Source: Candidatus Zhuqueibacterota bacterium (GTDB taxonomy: Bacteria > Zhuqueibacterota > Zhuqueibacteria > Oceanimicrobiales > Oceanimicrobiaceae). From it: a DNA stretch of 7,109 nucleotides. The position numbers were made by a program, and so were the translations under genes. A model generated the notes under the pieces. It ran no database searches. It was not told where the DNA came from and worked only from the letters and a program-made list of their open reading frames with translations. The stretch lies in assembly GCA_011775825.1 (NCBI GenBank), contig JAABYK010000195.1:1-7109 (forward strand), in the 5' to 3' direction. Shown here in pieces: positions 1-6,422 of the stretch (the first letter of the stretch is position 1; each line of letters begins with the position of its first letter).

Positions 1-401
1 CGTTCGACGGTTGTTTCGATGCCATTCATTTTCAGGACCCCCTCCGGCAGGACGAAATCGATTTTAACCGTCTGGCCTAACCGCACATAAATATTCTTCT
101 GCCGTTGGGTTTCATAACCAATAAACGATGCCGTGACGGCGTAAGGGCCACCGACTTTGAGGTTGAGCAGATGGTAAAGACCTTCATATTGAACCGCAGT
201 CCCATACTGGGTTCCGGTAGGTTGGTGGATTGCAACGACATTGGCTCCGGCGAGTGCTGCACCCCTGTCGTCAACAACAGCACCGTTTATCGCTCCTGTG
301 GTCACACCTTGTCCTGAAAGTCGGCCTGCAGCAAGTAGAATGCACAGAACCGGCATGAATCTGTATAACGTTTCTCGTGTGAATACTGCTGATCTCCGCA
401 T
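1..401 (-). CDS. TonB-dependent receptor (Oar-like), N-terminal part only; runs off the window
   Basis: The first 133 codons are visible, with no stop before the left edge. The start is ATG at 401-399, preceded by AAGGAG with an 8-base spacer. Residues 1-31 form an export signal: Arg at 2, 3, 9 and 14, a hydrophobic core around 16-25 (FMPVLCILLAA), then LSGQ. From residue 31 the protein reads QGVTTGAING, followed by a carboxypeptidase-regulatory-like beta-sandwich (about 33-120) with GANVVA, GTQYGTAV, GGPYAVT, IGYE and LGQTVKIDF. These motifs match the complete receptor at 1248-4574 almost position for position, so this is a tandem paralogue. By family analogy, a plug domain and a 22-strand outer-membrane barrel should follow beyond the window. 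The substrate is unknown. In isolation this fragment could belong to any protein with the same N-terminal domain, but the paralogy makes a receptor by far the likeliest. Confidence 0.88.
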   Translation of the reverse strand, partial: MRRSAVFTRETLYRFMPVLCILLAAGRLSGQGVTTGAINGAVVDDRGAALAGANVVAIHQPTGTQYGTAVQYEGLYHLLNLKVGGPYAVTASFIGYETQRQKNIYVRLGQTVKIDFVLPEGVLKMNGIETTVE

Positions 402-405
402 GTAA

Positions 406-415
406 CTCTCTCCTT
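406..415 (-). promoter_or_regulatory. Ribosome-binding site of the left-edge receptor
   Basis: On the minus strand this reads AAGGAGAGAG. The AAGGAG core sits 8 bases before the ATG at 401. The same 10 bases with the same spacing precede the paralogous receptor at 4574, which supports both start choices. Confidence 0.8.
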
Positions 416-611
416 TCCCTTAGAACTAGCAGGCTTCGGCAGTGGTCTATGAGTCGGATTGAAAAGATGCAGGTTAAGCTGATTCGATCATTTCGGACTT
501 CCCATTAAGGATAGGATTACAACTTAAGAACTTTGAGTAAACTACAAAAAGGTCTGACCTGTTCCGCTGTCCAAAAGTATTTGATGCTGGATTACGAGTT
601 ATAAATGCCTC

Positions 612-660
612 TGTAGCAGGATTCTACAAGACACGTTCTCTGTCATTCCGTAGGTATCCT
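612..660. repeat. Possible interspersed-repeat fragment
   Basis: TGTAG (612-616) and CTACA (624-628) form a 5-bp inverted repeat. It is followed at 641-654 by TGTCATTCCGTAGG, a string resembling intergenic repeats I recall from other bacterial genomes. Only one copy is visible here, so repeat status is a guess until the whole genome is searched. Confidence 0.25.
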
Positions 661-820
661 ATTGGATTCTGGCACAAATTCAATTACGCGAAAAGATTCT
701 TACATAATGACATCTTGCTATACTCGTAAGGAACGAGGTAATCCCTGAAATCGTGCTTCAAAGTTGGGATAGCCCCTCGCTAACCCTCCATCTTCTAAGG
801 AAAGGTGCTGATTGGACGGG

Positions 821-853
821 GGCTGCTTCGGCAAAAAGCGCCTCGCAGTGACA
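821..853 (-). repeat. Short interspersed repeat, copy A (minus orientation)
   Basis: Read on the minus strand, the unit begins TGTCACTGCGAG and ends CGAAGCAGCC, with a short GC-rich centre. Its outer end is a 12-base inverted match, with one mismatch, to the start of copy B at 864-875. The two units therefore sit head to head, 10 bases apart. The end motifs TGTCAYTGCGAG and CGAAGCARYC are shared by both copies. Confidence 0.6.
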
Positions 854-863
854 GGCCATACCA

Positions 864-908
864 TGTCATTGCGAGACTCGCGCTTCTCTGCGAGTCGAAG
901 CAATCTTC
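864..908 (+). repeat. Short interspersed repeat, copy B, with internal hairpin
   Basis: The unit begins TGTCATTGCGAG and ends CGAAGCAATCTTC. Its centre can fold into a perfect 7-bp stem, GACTCGC (875-881) with GCGAGTC (890-896), closing an 8-base loop. Strings with these two ends are, from memory, frequent in intergenic regions of many bacteria as short palindromic repeats. The exact family is not identified here. It could be a REP-like or MITE-like element. Confidence 0.6.
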
Positions 909-970
909 TCCTTTTTAGCTAAGCTTTCCTTACTAATAAAAATGACGACAGTCATCAAAGCTCGCAATGA
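866..970. repeat. Perfect 10-bp inverted repeat bounding a 105-base segment
   Basis: TCATTGCGAG at 866-875 is exactly the reverse complement of CTCGCAATGA at 961-970. The 105-base segment they bound includes copy B and a small ATGAC/GTCAT inverted repeat (942-955). It has no ORF of note. It may be a nonautonomous mobile element or two abutting repeat units in opposite orientations. No target-site duplication is evident. Confidence 0.5.
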
Positions 971-1142
971 GCATAATAAATTGTTACACGGATCTTTACA
1001 GCAATGTTAAAAAATAATTTTGTAGAAGTCAATTCGTTTCTGTTCGATCTTCGTATTTTTCTGCGAAAGCGCAACTATTTAGCGACTTTTTCTTGCAATT
1101 CCTTCGAACCCGAAGCGTGAGCGACGGGATTGGAGAGAACCT

Positions 1143-1176
1143 CCTACATCCTAAAAACCTACAGCCTATCTACCTG
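1143..1176. repeat. Short periodic CCTA array
   Basis: CCTA occurs at 1143, 1150, 1158 and 1165, and CCTG at 1173, with alternating 7- and 8-base spacing. This gives an imperfect 15-base unit: CCTACATCCTAAAAA, then CCTACAGCCTATCTA, then a partial unit. It lies just beyond the receptor terminator. No function is evident. Confidence 0.45.
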
Positions 1177-1192
1177 AGTACGCGAAAGCAAT

Positions 1193-1226
1193 AAAAAAGC
1201 CGACCTCCCCTTTTGGGAAGATCGGC
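1193..1226 (-). terminator. Intrinsic terminator of the full-length receptor gene
   Basis: On the minus strand, 21 bases after the receptor stop codon, GCCGATCTTCCC pairs with GGGGAGGTCGGC. This is a 12-bp stem with two G-U pairs and an AAAA loop, followed directly by six T residues. It is a textbook rho-independent terminator. It implies that the left-edge receptor needs its own promoter, or depends on readthrough. Confidence 0.92.
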
Positions 1227-1247
1227 CGAAGGGTGATCAAATAAACG

Positions 1248-4200
1248 TTAATTAAAAAGGTACCGAACGCCTACCTGCATGCGCCAACGGGACAATTGAC
1301 TTGGGTCGTCTACGAAGGTCTCTTCCGGTCCGACAAAATTAAACACGGGTGCGCCTTCGTCATTAAATCTGACAAGCTCCAATGGGCGCGTCGCTGAGGC
1401 ATTGGCCACCTGACGTACGCCCCAATCCGAGTTGATGAGATTGCCGACATTCAGAACGTCAAAGCTAATCTGGAACGTATGTTTCTGCCTGCCAACGTTC
1501 AGAGAGACATCCTGGAGAATGCGCAGATCAATATTGCTGTACCACGGATTGATGAGGCCAAAGCGCTCTGCAATCTCCCCGCGGTGCGAACTTAAATAAT
1601 CGTCTTGCTCGATGAAGGCGTCGAAGGCCTGTGCCTGTTCCGCTGCCGTTGGACCACCAGCAATATCATCAAAGAGAATCTCGTTTGGATCGGAGGCATC
1701 ACGCGGAATGTAAATAAGGTCGTTGCTGAAGCCGTCGCCATTGACGTCTCCGGAATAGAGCACGGAGAAGCGGTTGCCGCCATTCAGGAAGGCGTTTCCT
1801 TCAGCAACTTCCAAAAATAGGCCGAAACTGGTGGCCAGATTGTTTGACCACTGGTGCCGATAGTTGGCGCCGCCTACGATCCGATGCCGTTGTCCAAATT
1901 CGGCAAAACTCAACTCTGGCCTATTCGGATCGCCTTGCACCGGGTTCTCCTGAAACAACACGGAAGCGATCTCAGTTGTTTTATGTTTGTTTCTGGCTTC
2001 CGTGAAGCTGTAGGACAAACTCGTCGACAGGCCGAAATCAAATAATTTCCGCAATTGAGCCGTAACGTTCAAGTTCCAACCATCACTGGTGTTATCGATG
2101 ACATAGACGCCGGCACCGCCATCGGGATTCAATTCGTTAGCACCATTCGCAGCACCGCCAAAGAACGGACGACCGTCCGGAGCTGGTAAGGACCTTACCG
2201 GTTCAACAAGATCGGCATTTCTCATGAAAATCGCATTGATGTCTTTGCCATACAAAAATTCGAGAGTTCCCAACATATTCCAGGGCAGTTTCTGGTCAAT
2301 CGCCACGTTGGTGGTCCACACTTGCGGCCACTTAAAATCCGGATCCATGGCGTTGAGATCAAAGGACTGCTGCAGGATGGAATCGTCACTTGTTTTGTGC
2401 GAATCAGGGACCTCTTCTTCGGGAATTGCCGGAAACAGGTTTGGGTTTGCGCCGGGGTTTGAAATCACATTGCCTACCCAGACAAATGGCACCCGCCCCG
2501 TAAAAACGCCCGTTCCACCTCGAAGCTGAGTTGATCGATTGCCTTTGACATCCCAGTTAAATCCAAAGCGGGGTGAAAACAAAGGTGTGGCCCCCGGGAG
2601 ATCCGCTTGATCAACGGTCTCGAGATTGTCATCTTCATCTAACAGATTCAGGCCAGTCGAAAATGGGTTCTGGACCGGATCGGTAAAATACATGGGAAAA
2701 TCAACCCGCAATCCGTAAGTGAGACTTACCCTCTCCGAGGCCAGAAATTCATCCTGGGCATAGAAGGATAGTTGACCCACATCGATATTTTCGCCTTTGA
2801 ACGGGACCGAATTCGGGGTGACCAATTCGTTAAAGTCATAGAATTGATCTTCATCGCCGCTATTCGGGATGTCATCCGGGCCGTTCGGATTAGTACGAGC
2901 AAAGAATTCATCCAAAGAGTCGAATGTGGTCCCACCGATGAAATCGAGTTCATCCGGTAAGAAAAACACGCCATGCCGGAAAATGTTGAAAGAATTAAAG
3001 AACGCGAACACCTCAAAGTTGGTGCCAAAAGTCAATACATGCTTCCCTTTGAAGAGGCTGAAATTGTTCGTGAACTGAAACACGTCCTGGTCTAAGATGT
3101 TGTGAATTGAGAATGGTTCGTGACCGAGGGTGGTATACGTGACGCCATTTTCCGCAATTTCGATGGTGGGAAACGGTTCGCTAAACGGTTCCCGAAAATC
3201 CCGAAACCGATTGTAGCTGAAAAAGAAGTGGTTCGCAAATGAACTTCCACGGCTGTTCACTTCCAGAGCAAAAGAATTGAGCTCGTTGTTCATCTTATAG
3301 CCCGCGTCCCGGAATGGCATGCTGTTTTCATTAGGACCGCGGCCCGAACCAAAAGGACTGAGCACGAATGGGTGCGGCGGCAAATCTCGGCGGGCATCGA
3401 GAAAATTATAGCGGAAAGTCAAGTTGTTGCCTTCGTTGATGTTCCAATCAAGCTTCAAGAGCAGTTTGTCATTATCGGTCTCATGAATAAAATCCTGGAA
3501 GGGGCCCGGGTCGTAGCCATAAACGTTGATCATCCGCTCCCTGATTCGATTCAGCGTAGCGGCCTCGACCCGCGATTCGCCGAACTGCACGGGTCCGCCG
3601 GTGTTCGCAACAAAGTTGGTGCCAGGGAAGTCGGTCCGTTCGAGCTCGCCATTCACAAAGAAAAACAGCTTATCGCGAATGAGCGGACCGCTGAGCGTGA
3701 ATCCGGACTGATTGAAGGTCAAATCCGGATTCGCAAAGACTTCCTGGCCACTGATTGTGTTACCGAGAAGATCTTCATTTCTGAGAAAGCTGTAGGCCGA
3801 TCCTTTGAATTGATTCGTGCCGCTTTTTGTGACCGTGTTAACATTGGCTCCGGTAAACCCGCTTTGCCGTACATCAAAGGGAGCGACCGCGACCTGTACC
3901 TGCTCGACGGCATCGTATGGCACGGGTTCGGCGTTGGTTTGTCCGCCGGGCGCGGGATCATCCAATCCGAAGGGGTTGTTGAAATAAGACCCATCCAGAG
4001 AGATGTTATTAAACAACCAATTTCGTCCTGAAAAACTGAAGTTACCATCGTTTCGGGGATCCAATCTAATCAGATCACGCGTGCTGCGTTTCACCGAAGG
4101 TAATTGTTCAACTTCATCTGCGGTGACAAACGTTGCTGCACCCGTTCGATCGGAGTTGAGCACTTCATCTTGTTGCGCAGTTACCTCAATCATTTCCATT

Positions 4201-4574
4201 TCAATGGCTTCTTCCGCAAGCTGAAAATCGATTCTTACGGTTTGTCCGAGACTCACGAAAACGTTTTCTTCCATTTGCTCTTTGTAGCCAATGTAGGAGA
4301 CAGTGACCGTGTACGGTCCGCCGATTCTCAAGTGAGGCAAATCGTAAGCCCCGCCGTTTCGGACAGCGGTTCCATATTGGGTTCCGCTTGGTTCGTGTAC
4401 AGCTACGACGTTGGCTCCGACCAGACCTTCACCTTGTTCATCGGTTACCAATCCATTTATCGCCCCCGTGGTCACACCTTGTGCAAAAAGGCCGCCTTTA
4501 AAAAATAGGAGCGCGCACAGAATCAAAGGCAAGGTGTGCAGCTTTCTGCGTTGGAGTGCTTCAATCCTAACCAT
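1248..4574 (-). CDS. TonB-dependent outer-membrane receptor, Oar-like, with carboxypeptidase-regulatory-like domain
   Basis: A complete 1108-residue protein. A basic start and hydrophobic core (12-25) form a signal peptide, with likely cleavage near A31-Q32. Residues 33-120 form a carboxypeptidase-regulatory-like domain (GANVVAV, IGYK, LGQTVRIDF). A TonB-box-like stretch EMIEVTA (127-133) precedes the plug (about 135-255), which has NNISLDGSYFNNPFG (189-203) and the usual VNTVTKSGTNQFKG (245-258). The rest is a large beta-barrel ending in alternating polar/aromatic residues MQVGVRYLFN, a typical outer-membrane beta-signal. Proteins of this family use TonB-ExbBD energy to move substrates across the outer membrane; the ligand cannot be told from sequence. 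The start ATG has AAGGAG 8 bases upstream. A loop near residues 943-952 (DVNGDGFSND) resembles a calcium-binding site. A paralogue lies downstream at 1-401, and a strong terminator separates the two. Confidence 0.95.
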   Translation of the reverse strand: MVRIEALQRRKLHTLPLILCALLFFKGGLFAQGVTTGAINGLVTDEQGEGLVGANVVAVHEPSGTQYGTAVRNGGAYDLPHLRIGGPYTVTVSYIGYKEQMEENVFVSLGQTVRIDFQLAEEAIEMEMIEVTAQQDEVLNSDRTGAATFVTADEVEQLPSVKRSTRDLIRLDPRNDGNFSFSGRNWLFNNISLDGSYFNNPFGLDDPAPGGQTNAEPVPYDAVEQVQVAVAPFDVRQSGFTGANVNTVTKSGTNQFKGSAYSFLRNEDLLGNTISGQEVFANPDLTFNQSGFTLSGPLIRDKLFFFVNGELERTDFPGTNFVANTGGPVQFGESRVEAATLNRIRERMINVYGYDPGPFQDFIHETDNDKLLLKLDWNINEGNNLTFRYNFLDARRDLPPHPFVLSPFGSGRGPNENSMPFRDAGYKMNNELNSFALEVNSRGSSFANHFFFSYNRFRDFREPFSEPFPTIEIAENGVTYTTLGHEPFSIHNILDQDVFQFTNNFSLFKGKHVLTFGTNFEVFAFFNSFNIFRHGVFFLPDELDFIGGTTFDSLDEFFARTNPNGPDDIPNSGDEDQFYDFNELVTPNSVPFKGENIDVGQLSFYAQDEFLASERVSLTYGLRVDFPMYFTDPVQNPFSTGLNLLDEDDNLETVDQADLPGATPLFSPRFGFNWDVKGNRSTQLRGGTGVFTGRVPFVWVGNVISNPGANPNLFPAIPEEEVPDSHKTSDDSILQQSFDLNAMDPDFKWPQVWTTNVAIDQKLPWNMLGTLEFLYGKDINAIFMRNADLVEPVRSLPAPDGRPFFGGAANGANELNPDGGAGVYVIDNTSDGWNLNVTAQLRKLFDFGLSTSLSYSFTEARNKHKTTEIASVLFQENPVQGDPNRPELSFAEFGQRHRIVGGANYRHQWSNNLATSFGLFLEVAEGNAFLNGGNRFSVLYSGDVNGDGFSNDLIYIPRDASDPNEILFDDIAGGPTAAEQAQAFDAFIEQDDYLSSHRGEIAERFGLINPWYSNIDLRILQDVSLNVGRQKHTFQISFDVLNVGNLINSDWGVRQVANASATRPLELVRFNDEGAPVFNFVGPEETFVDDPSQLSRWRMQVGVRYLFN

Positions 4575-4578
4575 AGTC

Positions 4579-4588
4579 CTCTCTCCTT
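4579..4588 (-). promoter_or_regulatory. Ribosome-binding site of the full-length receptor
   Basis: On the minus strand this is AAGGAGAGAG, with AAGGAG ending 8 bases before ATG 4574. Sequence and spacing are identical to the site before the left-edge paralogue. Confidence 0.8.
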
Positions 4589-4643
4589 ATTTTGGGGTTA
4601 GAAATTAAGTTAAGGATTTATTTGATTACCGCGTGCAGCCGGA

Positions 4644-4649
4644 ATTATA
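4644..4649 (-). promoter_or_regulatory. Candidate -10 element (TATAAT) for the receptor gene
   Basis: A perfect TATAAT lies on the minus strand 70 bases before the receptor ATG, within a 155-base gap. No good TTGACA-like -35 is found at 16-18 bases; the best TTG is too close. The surrounding DNA is AT-rich, so a chance match is possible. If the organism is a Bacteroidota, its -7/-33 consensus differs and this site may be irrelevant. Confidence 0.3.
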
Positions 4650-4680
4650 GAACCATAATATATAACAAAAATGTTACGAA

Positions 4681-4692
4681 TCTCTTAAGAGA
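4681..4692. promoter_or_regulatory. 12-bp perfect palindrome upstream of the receptor; possible operator
   Basis: TCTCTTAAGAGA equals its own reverse complement. It lies about 110 bases before the receptor ATG and just upstream of the TATAAT candidate. A second small inverted repeat, TAACA-TTTT-TGTTA on the minus strand, lies between them. CTTAAGA also occurs about 122 bases upstream of the paralogue (523-529). A regulator site is conceivable but unproven; the half-sites are short. Confidence 0.3.
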
Positions 4693-4729
4693 AGTTAAGA
4701 AACAAGGTTTTTCTTCACATACTTAAAAC

Positions 4730-5461
4730 TCAGCGGGACGAAAAACTTTGAATGATGCTAATGATGTCCTGGGTGTCTGCGGCTTTGTAATCCGGCTTGA
4801 CTTTCCAATCGGAATCATCATGCTCTGAACCATAAAACGCACCAATACTGATGACTCGAATATCCCGGTTCTGTCGTTTGAACGCTTTGTTGGAATTGAA
4901 GACACATCTTGCGTCCGCTTCGTGGTCACCGATATAAAAGATCACACCGGTATCCAACTTCGCGATTTTTTCCAGGCACATCAACACGCCATCGGGTTCG
5001 GGCTTTTGGCGTTCGTAAGCGACTTGCTCGTAGCCCACAATGCAGCTAAAATAACGCAGTAAGTCACAGACCTGCAGGGCATGCTCAATGTTGAGATGAG
5101 CGTTTGCAGACACAATCCCCTGCGGAAACGTCTTCAAGCTTTCGAGGACCGAATCGATACCGTCATAATATGCGGTCGGAGTGGTATCGTTCAATTGGTA
5201 TTCAGTCCAGAGCCTGCCGGCGCTGTCCGTTTGCTCTTCAGATAAACCGAATTCCTTCGTGTACAGCTCTCGCCAATTACTCGTTTTCTTGATCGCCTCG
5301 TCGTAGTTTTCGAGAGATTGCAGTGCCGTTATATCGTCAGGATTCTTATGGGCAATGTCTCGGATGAGCTTTTTGGTCACGTTGAGATTCTTTTGACCGG
5401 TATCCACCAGAGTGCCGTCGTAATCCCAGATGATCGCTCGAATGTGACTATTGGCTGCCAC
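4730..5461 (-). CDS. HAD-superfamily hydrolase (phosphoglycolate-phosphatase-like, HAD-IA)
   Basis: A 243-residue cytoplasmic protein, likely a phosphatase of a small phosphorylated metabolite. All four HAD motifs are visible. Motif I is WDYDGTLVDT, with nucleophile D13 and acid/base D15. Motif II is IVSANA, with S118. The motif III lysine is K153, in RQKPEPDG. Motif IV is GDHEAD, with metal-binding D179 and D183. Residues about 22-95, between motif I and the core, are helical and form a C1-type cap. The start is GTG at 5461-5459, with GGAG 5 bases upstream inside the preceding gene. It overlaps the methyltransferase by 14 bases, so translation is probably coupled and the two enzymes probably share a pathway. 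The motifs make the superfamily secure; the substrate is not identifiable. No terminator is seen before the receptor gene. Confidence 0.93.
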   Translation of the reverse strand: MAANSHIRAIIWDYDGTLVDTGQKNLNVTKKLIRDIAHKNPDDITALQSLENYDEAIKKTSNWRELYTKEFGLSEEQTDSAGRLWTEYQLNDTTPTAYYDGIDSVLESLKTFPQGIVSANAHLNIEHALQVCDLLRYFSCIVGYEQVAYERQKPEPDGVLMCLEKIAKLDTGVIFYIGDHEADARCVFNSNKAFKRQNRDIRVISIGAFYGSEHDDSDWKVKPDYKAADTQDIISIIQSFSSR

Positions 5462-6116
5462 CCTTACTCCGTCCTAAATATTGAAATGCCTTTGCCGGAT
5501 GGCCATTCATGGTGGTCACGTCAATCTCATGCAATGCCATCTGCAGAAAGTTCGAAGTCAGGGATTCGATCCACTCCAAATCGTGATGGCGAACCACCGC
5601 GCCGTCCGGCAAACGGAAAATTCCGTAAATATCAAACTCATCGGCGAATTCGTCGTAGCGCCAGCGATTTCTCGTATCGTTCTGTAAAAGCAGATCGCTG
5701 ATATAGAGAAGGCCATTCGGGCGAAGCACTCTGGAGATTTCGTGCACGACACGAAATTGTCTCAAATTTGTCGGGATACAGGTCAGCACAGAGAATAACA
5801 GCACCGCATCAAAGGTCTCGTTGCTGTACGGAAGCTCGGAGTCATCGATCAGGTGCAGGTTCAGGTGTGGATGATCGTGCTTGCCTCGTTCAATCATGCT
5901 GGGAGAGGCGTCCACTCCGATCACATTTTTGAAGCCGAGTTCGACCAGTTGCTGACAGGTTCGACCATACCCGCAGCCATAATCCAGAATATGAGCTTCG
6001 GGCGAAACCATCGATTGAAAGAGACGGACATTGAGAGGATGGCTAAAATTTTTGCGGTAAGCGACGCTATCCCAGTATCGGATTTGATTGTTGAGTGAGT
6101 GCAACTTCAACCCCAA
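5448..6116 (-). CDS. Class I SAM-dependent methyltransferase (Methyltransf_11-like)
   Basis: A 222-residue soluble enzyme that transfers a methyl group from S-adenosylmethionine to an unknown acceptor. The Rossmann-fold landmarks are in order. Motif I is ILDYGCGYGR (43-52). The ribose-binding acid is D69, in GVDASPSMIERG. An acidic D91-D92 lies after strand 3, followed by FDAVLLFSVLTCI (102-114) and VLRPNGLLYISD (130-141). The C-terminal part (about 150-216) has VVRHHD and TTMNGHPAKAFQYLGR, apparently a subfamily-specific acceptor region. The start is read as TTG 6116, with AGAGG 8 bases upstream. TTG codons 3 and 5 are alternatives that would leave the fold intact. It is the upstream member of an overlapping pair with a HAD hydrolase. 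Methylation and dephosphorylation in one pathway is an inference from that coupling. Confidence 0.92.
   Translation of the reverse strand: MGLKLHSLNNQIRYWDSVAYRKNFSHPLNVRLFQSMVSPEAHILDYGCGYGRTCQQLVELGFKNVIGVDASPSMIERGKHDHPHLNLHLIDDSELPYSNETFDAVLLFSVLTCIPTNLRQFRVVHEISRVLRPNGLLYISDLLLQNDTRNRWRYDEFADEFDIYGIFRLPDGAVVRHHDLEWIESLTSNFLQMALHEIDVTTMNGHPAKAFQYLGRSKGGSQ
5467..5475 (-). promoter_or_regulatory. Internal ribosome-binding site supporting the GTG start of the hydrolase
   Basis: On the minus strand this reads AGGACGGAG, ending 5 bases before the GTG. It lies within the last codons of the methyltransferase. No ATG alternative exists nearby without losing the HAD motif I region, which begins only about 7 residues in. 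Confidence 0.7.
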
Positions 6117-6272
6117 TGAAAATGCCTCTGCCGAAACTAAGCACTTAACCTATGTGAATGAAGTGGAATGAGCTATCATAAGCCGTAATTTAAAGAAGTA
6201 TTTCTAAGATGCAATAAAAAAATGAAAAAACGTTAATAAATTGTCTGGCTGTCTGAAAAAGAAGATACTTTC

Positions 6273-6422
6273 TTGAATGAATCGATTTTTTTTCGGCGAA
6301 CCTCGGGGTTAAAAGACTTTCCCCCGAAAGTCACCGCACTCACCGAATTGAATGACCTGGGCTTTGAGCGAGAAATTTTCGTTTTCGGCTACTTTGCGAC
6401 ACTTGTGCTAAATCTCAAATGA
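6273..6422 (+). other. Weak small ORF or decayed gene fragment on the opposite strand
   Basis: Starting from TTG, 49 codons are open to TGA and read LNESIFFRRTSGL, then LTELNDLGFEREIFVFGYF, then ATLVLNLK. The frame stays open further upstream for 11 codons to a TAA TAA, and four codons before that lies an ATG AAA AAA CGT. The composition looks protein-like, but there is no ribosome-binding site and no recognised domain. It runs against every other gene in the window and contains the 6315-6332 hairpin. It may be a chance frame or the remnant of a gene. Confidence 0.18.
6311..6332 (-). terminator. Candidate weak terminator downstream of the nitroreductase
   Basis: On the minus strand, GACTTTC-GGGG-GAAAGTC forms a perfect 7-bp stem followed by four T residues. 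It lies about 105 bases beyond the nitroreductase stop. The T tract is short and the stem is AT-rich, so efficiency is doubtful. It would separate the nitroreductase from the methyltransferase transcript. Confidence 0.4.

Larger units (their letters stand above)
402..1190. other. Long intergenic region rich in decayed repeats
   Basis: This is about 790 bases between the terminator of the full-length receptor and the start of the next one. I see no credible gene. Frames are short and lack both ribosome-binding sites and recognisable protein motifs. The region carries several short inverted repeats: TGTAG/CTACA at 612-628, an 11-bp palindrome with a one-base centre at 550-560 (AGGTCTGACCT), and a cluster at 821-970 described separately. 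A CCTA array lies at 1143-1176. The promoter of the left-edge receptor should lie in the part nearest 402, but no convincing -35/-10 pair was found. The content looks like accumulated fragments of interspersed repeats. Confidence 0.6.

Noticed and set aside
718..903. 61-residue minus-strand ORF in the repeat-rich gap
   Set aside because: It is built largely from the interspersed repeat arms (821-853 and 864-903), lacks a ribosome-binding site and has no recognisable domain.
821..970. CRISPR array
   Set aside because: The repeats are inverted, few and unevenly spaced, with no regular spacers and no cas gene.
402..1190. tRNA or other structured RNA gene
   Set aside because: No cloverleaf arms, CCA end or riboswitch-like conserved core could be picked out. 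The hairpins seen are short and fit repeat elements.
3372..4031. 219-residue plus-strand ORF
   Set aside because: It lies wholly antisense within the plug and barrel coding region of the receptor. The frame is a shadow of that gene, whose motifs are unambiguous.
4104..4508. 134-residue plus-strand ORF
   Set aside because: Antisense to the signal-peptide and carboxypeptidase-regulatory domain of the receptor. A matching shadow (105-317) appears opposite the paralogue because the DNA is duplicated.
4681..4692. Terminator for the hydrolase gene
   Set aside because: The palindrome has no unpaired loop beyond TTAA, a stem of only four pairs and no adjacent T run on the minus strand.
5318..5701. 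127-residue plus-strand ORF
   Set aside because: Antisense to the methyltransferase-hydrolase overlap; both sense proteins have complete catalytic motifs.
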